NCBI RefSeq assembly: GCF_900605495.1
Contig: NZ_LR027603.1
Location: 1,737,997-1,801,996, forward strand
Reading direction: 5' to 3'
DNA: 64,000 nucleotides
Origin: Bacilliculturomica massiliensis
GTDB taxonomy: Bacteria > Bacillota > Clostridia > Peptostreptococcales > Anaerovoracaceae
Positions 17,168-23,295 of the stretch are shown here, one piece after another. The translations under genes were made by a program, and so were the position numbers. How positions within the stretch are numbered: position 1 is the stretch's first letter; each line of letters starts with the position of its first letter. The notes under the pieces were generated by a model. It saw nothing but the letters and a program-made list of their open reading frames with translations. It had not been told where the DNA came from and made no database searches.

Positions 17168-18436
17168 CTACATCCTCAGTTCTTTCGGAAAGGGCTCCCG
17201 TCCCAGCACGTTCCACATGCGGTCGATATAAGACAGCGTGTAATACTGTTCGATAAAGTGATAATAGTAAGCGCCCCGGCCGGTCATGCGGTAAACGTGA
17301 CCCGGCCGGTCTTTTTTCGGCTCCTTTTTCGCCAGACCCAGCAAACGGCAGAGGATCAGCTCCCAGCCGAAGCAGTCCTCCAGACGGCGCGCAAACAGCC
17401 GCTGAAAATTGTCCGGGTCCACTTCCGTGGTGTACGCCTCCCAGAAAAGATGGTATATCATTCGCTGCCGTCCGGTGAAGCGCAGCGTCAGCGCCGTGGG
17501 CAGATCTTCCGCTGCCGTGCGGGCGATGTAGCTTTCCAGATCAAAAGTATTGATCTTAAACTGATCGGATAGCAATGTGGCCGCTGAAGGGCCGAAGCCC
17601 AGGAACTGTTCTCTTGTCATGGACGAATACTTGGGCTTTCCCGGTTTTCCGAACGTCCAGACTGACGTCCTCACACAGCCAAGCTCCCGGCAGTAGTCCG
17701 TGATCTCCCGCAGCATCCGCTTCTTTTCCCGCTCAGGGACCGGGCGGTATTCGTTGTCGGCAAAAGTAAAATCGATAAACGGATAGGCGGCGATCTGGTC
17801 CGCTCCCAGCTCAAAAGCCGTGCGGATATCCTCTTTCAGCCTGTCGGCCGTCTGGCCGGGCAGCGCGAAGATCAGATCCATGGAAACGGACTCAAAGGGC
17901 ACCTGACGGAGGGCTTTTGCGATAGCTTTTGCCGGAGGCTCCGTCCGGCCCAGACGTTCAAGGCTGTCCCTCTGAAAGGACTGTATCCCGATGCTGAGCA
18001 TGGTCACACCGGCCGCCTTCAGCTTCTCAAGCGTTTCCACCGTCACATCCTCCGGGTGAAGCTCTGCGCCGATCTGGCCGCCTATATCAAACCACCTCTT
18101 CAATTCCCCTGTGATCAGGCCCAGTTCATCCGCCATCAGCGCCGGCGTCCCGCCTCCGAAATACAGACTGGTGACTTCCCTGCGGCCCTTTCCCATCTCT
18201 CCCACTCTGCGGATCTCCGCCAGCAGCGCTTCCAGATAGCGCCTGGATCTCTCCTTTTCATAGACGGTCTTGCAGTACGGGCAGAAACCGCAGATGCTCC
18301 TGCAGAACGGTATATGGACGTAAAGCCCCAGCCGTTCTGCATCCCCGTATTCCAAAACGGGATCGCCATCGCTTTCAAAGAGAAAGGGACGAAAGGACCT
18401 GGTCAGCATGGCCCGCAGCAGTGATGTCAGCTTCAT
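17168..18436 (-). CDS. Coproporphyrinogen III oxidase-like (HemN/HemW family) radical SAM protein
   Basis: A 422-residue radical SAM protein. YVHIPFCRSICGFC gives the CX3CX2C iron-sulfur ligands, and SLYFGGGTP, LHPEDV and SIGIQSFQ are hallmarks of the HemN/HemW group. Family roles include oxygen-independent coproporphyrinogen oxidation (HemN), heme chaperoning (HemW) and methyl transfer (HutW type). Sequence alone does not decide between them, and an extra CPYC follows the cluster motif. The C-terminal winged-helix region (about 320-420) is present. It is the second gene of a two-gene unit, 13 nt after another radical SAM gene, and both proteins open with MKL(S/T)S-like hydrophobic N-termini. 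Confidence 0.85.
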   Translation of the reverse strand: MKLTSLLRAMLTRSFRPFLFESDGDPVLEYGDAERLGLYVHIPFCRSICGFCPYCKTVYEKERSRRYLEALLAEIRRVGEMGKGRREVTSLYFGGGTPALMADELGLITGELKRWFDIGGQIGAELHPEDVTVETLEKLKAAGVTMLSIGIQSFQRDSLERLGRTEPPAKAIAKALRQVPFESVSMDLIFALPGQTADRLKEDIRTAFELGADQIAAYPFIDFTFADNEYRPVPEREKKRMLREITDYCRELGCVRTSVWTFGKPGKPKYSSMTREQFLGFGPSAATLLSDQFKINTFDLESYIARTAAEDLPTALTLRFTGRQRMIYHLFWEAYTTEVDPDNFQRLFARRLEDCFGWELILCRLLGLAKKEPKKDRPGHVYRMTGRGAYYYHFIEQYYTLSYIDRMWNVLGREPFPKELRM

Positions 18437-18449
18437 TTATCCGCCCTCC

Positions 18450-19352
18450 TCATACGTATCTCAGATATGTGCGCAGCATATCCCCGATCACCCGCAGATT
18501 TCCTCCAAAGATCAGCGCGTATTCCGCCGCGAAGAAGTAACCGCACTGTGCGCACAGCCCGTCCACATGTACGCAGCGGCCGCAGACGGACAGCATCCCG
18601 TCTTCCATGACAACGCACTGCCTGCAGGGTGTGGAAAATTCATTGGATATAATGTAGGGAAACGCGCTCCTGAGGTTAAACACAGGGGTCCCCCGCAGCA
18701 TTTCGCTCTCGATCTCCCCGCAGCACTCCTCCTTTTCCCCTGGGGACAGCGACAGTTCCTCCGTCCCGGGGTATGGTGTGTGAAAATTGAAGGAAACGGC
18801 TCTCACCTTTTTTTCCTCCCTGGCAGTTTTGCACACCGCGCCGATCTCTCTTTTATTGATCTGGTTCAACGCCATATAAAGGCAGATGTTGTCCGACGAC
18901 GCGGCCCGGATATTTTTCAGGATCAGATCGTAAGTATCGCCCCGGACAGCGTTGTGGGCCTCCCTTCCGCCGTCCAGACTGAGAAGGATCAGATCCGCCT
19001 CCGGCAGGTCGATGGGAAAGGTTCCGTTGGTCACCACATTGACGATGAGGAAACCCATCTCCTTCGCCTCCCTTACCAGATCCCGCAGCCTTTTCTCCCC
19101 ATCCTCCCACAGAAACGTCTCTCCGCCGCAGAAAAACAGGATGCGGACGCCCATCCCATAAAGCTTTTCCATCTCCGCCCGCAGCTTGCCGTATGGGTGC
19201 ACCACCCCGGTGATGTTGTTCACCGCGCAGTGACGGCAGGTGAGATTGCACTTATCTGTCACGATAATGGTTCCCAGTATGGGGCTTTTCCTGTGAAACA
19301 GGATCGTGCTGATCCCAAAGGCTGAAAAATATAAAAACGACGACAGCTTCAT
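18450..19352 (-). CDS. Radical SAM protein with C-terminal cysteine cluster
   Basis: A 300-residue protein. TDKCNLTCRHC (about residues 33-43) supplies the SAM-cluster cysteines, and FFCGGETFLWED is the GGE motif. The C-terminal part has CRQCVVMEDGMLSVCGRCVHVDGLCAQCGYF, a cysteine set like the auxiliary clusters of SPASM/twitch enzymes. Such proteins modify peptides or assist cofactor synthesis; the substrate is unknown. A hydrophobic N-terminus (SSFLYFSAFGISTILF) may contact the membrane. It has a clear promoter at 19412-19384 and a GGGGGG ribosome site. It is first in an operon with the HemN-like gene; the pairing suggests a shared tetrapyrrole or peptide-modifying role, which is inference. 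Confidence 0.85.
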   Translation of the reverse strand: MKLSSFLYFSAFGISTILFHRKSPILGTIIVTDKCNLTCRHCAVNNITGVVHPYGKLRAEMEKLYGMGVRILFFCGGETFLWEDGEKRLRDLVREAKEMGFLIVNVVTNGTFPIDLPEADLILLSLDGGREAHNAVRGDTYDLILKNIRAASSDNICLYMALNQINKREIGAVCKTAREEKKVRAVSFNFHTPYPGTEELSLSPGEKEECCGEIESEMLRGTPVFNLRSAFPYIISNEFSTPCRQCVVMEDGMLSVCGRCVHVDGLCAQCGYFFAAEYALIFGGNLRVIGDMLRTYLRYV

Positions 19353-19383
19353 ATATCTTACCCCCCATTTGCTTATTTAGTGT

Positions 19384-19412
19384 ATTTTAACACTTTTATT
19401 TTCTTTTGTCAC
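19384..19412 (-). promoter_or_regulatory. Promoter of the radical SAM operon
   Basis: GTGACA at 19412-19407, a 17-bp spacer, then TAAAAT at 19389-19384, 32 nt before the start codon. It lies just beyond the 3' end of the group II intron element, so that insertion left this promoter intact. Confidence 0.75.
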
Positions 19413-19480
19413 CCGTTTTTCCAAAAACATCACCCTGACGATCCCGCCTTTGCCGCGGTCCGCCTTCAGCAAGTCCCCGC

Positions 19481-19558
19481 AATCGAGTAGGAGGGGATTT
19501 TAGATAAATCCCCGACCTATCACACCACCGTGCGGATCCGTTCGGTACACGGCGGTTC
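19481..19558 (-). ncRNA. Group II intron domains V and VI with 3' end
   Basis: Domain V is at 19558-19524: ACCGCCGUG pairs with CACGGUGGU, and the hairpin is capped by CC-GAAC-GG. It is followed by the linker GUGAUAGG, a domain VI stem GGGGAUUU/AAAUCCCC, and the terminal CCUACUCGAUU. These are near-standard for class C introns such as that of Oceanobacillus iheyensis; the comparison is from memory, not an alignment. Confidence 0.88.
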
Positions 19559-19738
19559 AATCAACTTAACAAGTAACACACCTTAGAAAATAAGTTAAGG
19601 AGGGAGTTCTATGCGGACGCACCAAACCATCCTCGGCTCCTTGCAATTTTAGTATAGGGATTTTGGGGTTGCTCCGCTATCGTTTTTCAATAGGTGGTCG
19701 ATTTCGGGATACAGGTGGTGCTGCTCACCTATATCCGG

Positions 19739-20728
19739 CTAATTTTCAAGCGGCTTAAACGCAACGGTGATAACCGCTCCCTCTGTGTCGGTTGCCTGCG
19801 TCATCGAAAGCCCTGATCCATCATTTAGCACAGCGGAGTAAACAACGGTCTCCGAGCCGCCTCCGGCTGTTTCAACTTGAATTGAGATAGAGCCGGTAAA
19901 AGTCGCCTTATCTTCATCGTAGATGGTAAAGGAGATTTCGGCAGAACGATCATATTTATAATTTTCCTCTGCTTGGGGAGTCCAGTAAAGGGTACTGCCG
20001 CTGGGGAATGATAACTGCTTGCCCTCTGGATAAGCGGTGCCGTCGTGGTCTTGATAGCCTATGAGCGTGCCGGTATCACATTCTGCTTTAATGGTCGAAT
20101 ACGGCAAATCAAACTGAAAGGGAAATGCGGGGAGTTTAGAACTTAAAAGCGGCTCATATTCCCATACAACATTTGAGGCCGCGCTTGTATCCGGCGAAGT
20201 GTTATCGCTGATTGTCCATTCCCCGGTTTTCGTGTCCTGGGTCAAGTAGAAATACTGCTGCAGGTGGCCGTCGTCCATAAAGGTCTTTGTGTGGTCGTAT
20301 TCCACATAATATTTCGCATATACGACAACAAAATGTTTTTCCAGATACTCATCCGTCCAGCCCCGCGCCTGGGCAAGTTCGCTGCCGGAATACATGGCCG
20401 CGACACGCTCCGTTTCATCTTCATCCACCTTGATTTCATCCACACGCACACTGAGCGTATATTCCTTCCCGGCCTGACCTTCAATCGCGCTTTGAACGGT
20501 CTGCACCGGGTCGGCAGACGGCTTTTGCAGCCACGGATCAAACCAGCCTAATTTGTAAGCGGCAAATCCGCAAAGGGCCAGCAGCGCGGCAATGACTGCG
20601 ACAAGCGCCAGCGTCTGCTTCATGCTTCGGGCTTTTCTCGTTGTATTCATAAGACTCCTCTCTTTCGCCTCAATAATGTATTTATCATCGACCATTTCCA
20701 ATGCGTCAAGAATGTGATTTGCGTTCAT
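19739..20728 (-). CDS. Probable anti-sigma factor, single-pass membrane protein
   Basis: A 329-residue protein. The N-terminus (MNANHILDALEMVDDKYIIEA) is like cytosolic anti-sigma segments of Bacillota sigma-70/ECF pairs. A single transmembrane helix follows at about residues 38-60 (QTLALVAVIAALLALCGFAAY), then an external domain of about 265 residues rich in beta-type sequence. The start overlaps the sigma stop by 4 nt (ATGA) and is preceded by AAGGAGGGGG. It is known for such pairs that the membrane protein holds the sigma factor until a signal arrives; which signal is unknown. Codon use is visibly more AT-rich than flanking genes, in keeping with acquisition together with the intron element. 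Confidence 0.78.
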   Translation of the reverse strand: MNANHILDALEMVDDKYIIEAKERSLMNTTRKARSMKQTLALVAVIAALLALCGFAAYKLGWFDPWLQKPSADPVQTVQSAIEGQAGKEYTLSVRVDEIKVDEDETERVAAMYSGSELAQARGWTDEYLEKHFVVVYAKYYVEYDHTKTFMDDGHLQQYFYLTQDTKTGEWTISDNTSPDTSAASNVVWEYEPLLSSKLPAFPFQFDLPYSTIKAECDTGTLIGYQDHDGTAYPEGKQLSFPSGSTLYWTPQAEENYKYDRSAEISFTIYDEDKATFTGSISIQVETAGGGSETVVYSAVLNDGSGLSMTQATDTEGAVITVAFKPLEN

Positions 20729-21282
20729 GCTACCCCCTCCTTTTTTAGATATGAAAGCAGCTTTGCTCTTGTTCTGTGGAGCATGGATTTTACCTTACTG
20801 GTGCTGAAACAAAAGTCCATACTGATTTGTTCAATACTGTCCAAATACCAGTAGCGGCAGAGAAAAACTTGTCTTTCTGTGGTAGGCAGTTCTGCGATAA
20901 AGCGGTTGAGCGTTTTTGCCAATTCTTTCGCAAGAATTTCATCCTCCACCATGACGTTTGAGGGCACACATTCTGAAAGCTCGTCAAGAGCAAGGGACAC
21001 TTCGCCACCGCCACGTTTATCCCGATGACTATCCCGCCATTTTTTCAGCGATATGCGCCGCGTGATTTTACCAAGAAAAGTTCGCAGAATAGATGGACGG
21101 TGGGGCGGCATGGCGTTCCACGCACCGAGGTAAGTATTATTTACGCTCTCGTCCGCATCCTCTTTATCACAGAGGATGTTATAGGCTATGGTATAGCAGT
21201 ATTTCCCATACTTTGACGATGTTTCTATTATCGCGCTCTCGTTGCGTGTCCAATATAACTCGATAATTCGACTGTCATCCAT
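20725..21282 (-). CDS. Sigma-70 family (ECF-like) RNA polymerase sigma factor
   Basis: A 185-residue sigma factor. Region 2 is at about residues 20-90 (YTIAYNILCDKEDADESVNNTYLGAWNAMPP, a DAEE/ESVN-type core-binding helix) and region 4 at about 125-180 (LPTTERQVFLCRYWYLDSIEQI...KVKSMLHRTRAKLLSYL). Length and the lack of regions 1 and 3 fit the ECF group. The start has a strong ribosome site (AGGAGGTGG) and its own promoter at 21399-21371. It is coupled to the downstream anti-sigma gene. The pair occupies the position of the missing reverse transcriptase in the intron element. What it transcribes, including its own promoter, is not known. Confidence 0.88.
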   Translation of the reverse strand: MDDSRIIELYWTRNESAIIETSSKYGKYCYTIAYNILCDKEDADESVNNTYLGAWNAMPPHRPSILRTFLGKITRRISLKKWRDSHRDKRGGGEVSLALDELSECVPSNVMVEDEILAKELAKTLNRFIAELPTTERQVFLCRYWYLDSIEQISMDFCFSTSKVKSMLHRTRAKLLSYLKKEGVA

Positions 21283-21370
21283 TCTGCCACCTCCTATGGT
21301 CTTTGTTAGGGCCCTTCACCTATCTACTTCCCGTTTTTTGCCTTTGGTTGCTTCAAAGTGATATGTTGTT

Positions 21371-21399
21371 ATTTTATTTTAATTCTAAGCATTACACAA
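21371..21399 (-). promoter_or_regulatory. Promoter of the sigma/anti-sigma operon inside the intron element
   Basis: TTGTGT at 21399-21394, a 17-bp spacer, then TAAAAT at 21376-21371, leaving a leader of about 80 nt. The form is that of a vegetative promoter, so the cargo operon can be expressed independently of transcription through the intron. Confidence 0.6.
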
Positions 21400-21439
21400 G
21401 AATAATACCTGGCTCAGTTGGTGGATCGCTTCTCTCGGA

Positions 21440-21604
21440 GCCTAGCCTTATATGTGATTTCTGTCCGTCAGACCAGAGATTTGCTTACAGTTTCCTTCAG
21501 ATTTCACCTCACGGTGAATACCCTTGCTGTTCGACTATACACTTCCCACTACTTGGGCGTGTTCGGGACTTTCACCTGTTAGAGCGCGCCCATGGCGCGC
21601 AAAC
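21440..21604 (-). ncRNA. Group IIC intron 5' part (domain I)
   Basis: Recognisable class C blocks in order are AGGUGAAAGUCCCGAAC, AGCAAGGGU, GUGAGGUGAAAUCUGAAGGAA, CUGGUCUGACGGACAGAAAUC and ACAUAUAAGGCUAGG. The first stem is GCGCGCC/GGCGCGC. From about 21440 to the sigma start the sequence no longer matches what I know of the family, and the EBS1 and domain II/III sequences were not found. The 367-nt gap 21283-21649 is filled by this, the promoter and the preceding terminator. Confidence 0.8.
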
Positions 21605-21605
21605 T

Positions 21606-21646
21606 AAAAAAACGATTTTCACCGCCTCTGTGTGAAAATCGTTTTT
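21606..21646 (-). terminator. Rho-independent terminator of the ferredoxin-like gene; intron insertion point
   Basis: A perfect 15-bp stem (21646-21632 with 21622-21608) lies directly behind the stop codon of the ferredoxin-like gene and ends in a T run. The intron element starts two bases after that T run. Confidence 0.9.
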
Positions 21647-21649
21647 CCT

Positions 21650-22432
21650 TTAGTTCTCGTCGATGATCCGGCCGTCGGTGGAAATGGTGACCACATGCCA
21701 GGGAATCACTTTTCCACTGGCTTCCAACGCGCGTTTTACCGCGTTCTCGATCCCTCCGCAGCAGGGCACTTCCATGCGCGCCACCGTCACGCTGCGAATA
21801 TGATTATTCTTCAGTATCTCCGTCAGCTTTTCCGCGTAGTCCCCTTCATCCAGCTTGGGACAGCCGATCAGCGCGATCCGTCCTCTGATCAGATCCCTGT
21901 GGAAATTTCCGTAGGCGTAAGCGGTGCAGTCCGCGGCGATCAGCAGCTTTGCCCCATTGAAATACGGGGCGTTGACCGGGGCCAGTCTGATCTGCACCGG
22001 CCACTGAGAAAGCTGCGATCCCGCCGCTGCCATTTCTCCGCCTGGGCTTGTCCGCTCCGCCGTCTCCGTTCCTTCCCGCGCTTCTTCCGGACTGTCCTCC
22101 CTGTGAATGGCCCTGGCCATGGTCCCGGGGCAGCCACAGGGCAGCGGCTCTCGCTCCCCCTCTCCCTGGGACGGCTCCGCCCCCTCCTTCTCCCGGGCGG
22201 CTTTCGCCGCCATGACAGCCTGATGATCGTAAGCCGGCGCCTCCCGCTCTTCAAACGTGATGGCTCCCGCAGGACAGGCGGGCAGACAGTCTCCCAGTCC
22301 GTCGCAGTAATCCTCCCGCATGAGCTTCGCTTTGCCCTTCACCATACCGATGGCCCCTTCGTGACACGCTGCCGCGCACGCTCCGCAGCCGTTGCACTTC
22401 TCTTCGTCTATCCTGATGATTTTTCTTTTCAT
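21650..22432 (-). CDS. 4Fe-4S ferredoxin-type protein
   Basis: A 260-residue protein. The N-terminal dicluster ferredoxin domain has CNGCGACAAACHEGAI (about residues 13-28) and CDGLGDCLPACPAGAI (about 43-58). A low-complexity linker (65-140) follows, rich in Glu/Gly/Pro and containing CGCPG. The C-terminal domain (about 145-260) has LLIAADCTAYAYG, IALIGCPKLD and VPCCGGIE, a pattern I have seen in clostridial iron-sulfur proteins of unknown redox partner. It is probably a cytosolic electron carrier. The gene ends in a strong terminator. A flavin-binding protein gene lies 33 nt upstream, and a shared redox role is inferred from that. Confidence 0.85.
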   Translation of the reverse strand: MKRKIIRIDEEKCNGCGACAAACHEGAIGMVKGKAKLMREDYCDGLGDCLPACPAGAITFEEREAPAYDHQAVMAAKAAREKEGAEPSQGEGEREPLPCGCPGTMARAIHREDSPEEAREGTETAERTSPGGEMAAAGSQLSQWPVQIRLAPVNAPYFNGAKLLIAADCTAYAYGNFHRDLIRGRIALIGCPKLDEGDYAEKLTEILKNNHIRSVTVARMEVPCCGGIENAVKRALEASGKVIPWHVVTISTDGRIIDEN

Positions 22433-22465
22433 ATTCTCTCCCCTTTTCCCGGCGGATCCGCCGCG

Positions 22466-22963
22466 CTATTCCATTCTTCCAAACTTCATCTCCACGCCGT
22501 CTTTATCGAACTTCTTTCGTTTCCCCGTAACGGTATCCATGTGGATCTTCCAGACGCCGGTCCTGTGCAGACTGGCCCGCACCGCCTCGTCGAACCTGTG
22601 CATATTGGTCGGAACGTGACGCAGGCACAGCAGCCGCAGCGCCTCGATCTTCTCGGCCTCCTCCGTCACCTCCTCCGCCGTGCCAAATACCACTGCGGAT
22701 TCAAATTCTGTGGTGAACTGATCTTTCGCGATTTTCGTGCCGCCTGCCGCGGTCAGACACACGTTTCCGTTTCCCCGCAGATTGTTGACTTTTTGTCCCT
22801 CTAAAGCGGAATGAATATAGATCACCTCGTCCCTGCGGACGATAGTGACCGGTATGCAGTAGGGGCGCCCCTCTCCGTCTGAAGTGGCCAGCACCGCATA
22901 TTCACAGCGATCCAACACCCCAAGAGCAAAATCCCGGTCCATCTCTCTGTCTTTTCTTCTCAT
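22466..22963 (-). CDS. Pyridoxamine 5'-phosphate oxidase-like flavin-binding protein
   Basis: A 165-residue split-barrel protein of the pyridoxamine phosphate oxidase-like/NimA-related family. The segments CEYAVLATSDGEGRPYCIPV (about 16-35), YIHSALEGQKVNNLRGNGNVCL and SAVVFGTAEEV are characteristic; they bind FMN or a similar flavin at the dimer interface. Members range from nitroimidazole reductases to uncharacterised oxidoreductases. ATG 22963 follows GAGGGAG. It precedes the ferredoxin-like gene by 33 nt in the same orientation, so electrons could pass between the products; this is inferred. The 332-nt gap upstream holds the terminator of the next gene and AT-rich sequence without a clear promoter. 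Confidence 0.87.
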   Translation of the reverse strand: MRRKDREMDRDFALGVLDRCEYAVLATSDGEGRPYCIPVTIVRRDEVIYIHSALEGQKVNNLRGNGNVCLTAAGGTKIAKDQFTTEFESAVVFGTAEEVTEEAEKIEALRLLCLRHVPTNMHRFDEAVRASLHRTGVWKIHMDTVTGKRKKFDKDGVEMKFGRME

Positions 22964-23174
22964 GATCTCCCTCGTTTTTTATTCTTCAGTTTCGATTCTT
23001 CCATCATGGACGGCGCGCTTTCTCTCATCTTTCGAATGTATCATAACCTTTGCCGTCAAAAAAGTCTGTTGTTATTCCAACAAAATAAAATATTTTACAC
23101 CAGCTTGGCTTCGGATCGGCAGTCGGCTGGATCCAGAAAAATGTCCTCTGGCCCCGTATCCTTACCCGGACGTA

Positions 23175-23214
23175 TCAAAAAACAAAGGGCGGCCTGAGAA
23201 CATCTCAAGCCGCC
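23175..23214 (-). terminator. Terminator of the WG-repeat gene
   Basis: GGCGGC-TTGAG and CTCA-GGCCGCC form a hairpin at 23214-23188, followed by CTTTGTTTTTTG on the minus strand, about 80 nt beyond the stop codon. Confidence 0.8.
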
Positions 23215-23295
23215 GCAGTTCCTACGCTGAACAGAAGACCGCCGCCGGAGAGCGGCAGAAGGAAACGCGGTCTGACCCATTCCGCCCCGCTCTGA

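Larger units (their letters stand above)
19481..21604 (-). mobile_element. Group IIC intron-derived element without reverse transcriptase, enclosing a sigma/anti-sigma operon
   Basis: The minus strand starts at 21604 with GUUUGCGCGCC and shows domain I sequences typical of bacterial class C introns. It ends at 19481 with domain V, domain VI and the class C tail CUCCUACUCGAUU. Where the maturase/reverse transcriptase gene normally lies in domain IV there are instead a sigma factor gene and its anti-sigma gene. I could not recognise the end of domain I or domains II-III, so self-splicing is doubtful. The inner part is clearly more AT-rich than the flanks. The 5' end abuts the terminator hairpin of the ferredoxin-like gene, the usual IIC target. 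Confidence 0.8.

Noticed and set aside
15609-17216. Minus-strand open frame of 535 codons
   Set aside because: It lies opposite gpmI in full; the sense protein has all catalytic motifs, and the antisense one is His/Val/Gln-rich without family resemblance.
21400-21450. tRNA-like stretch GGCTCAGTTGGTGG on the plus strand
   Set aside because: It recalls a D-arm only; no acceptor, anticodon or T arm can be formed, and it is part of the intron 5' region on the other strand.
19481-21604. Reverse transcriptase or maturase fragment inside the intron element
   Set aside because: Both strands of the inner region were read for YADD and maturase motifs and none was found; the frames are occupied by the sigma and anti-sigma genes.
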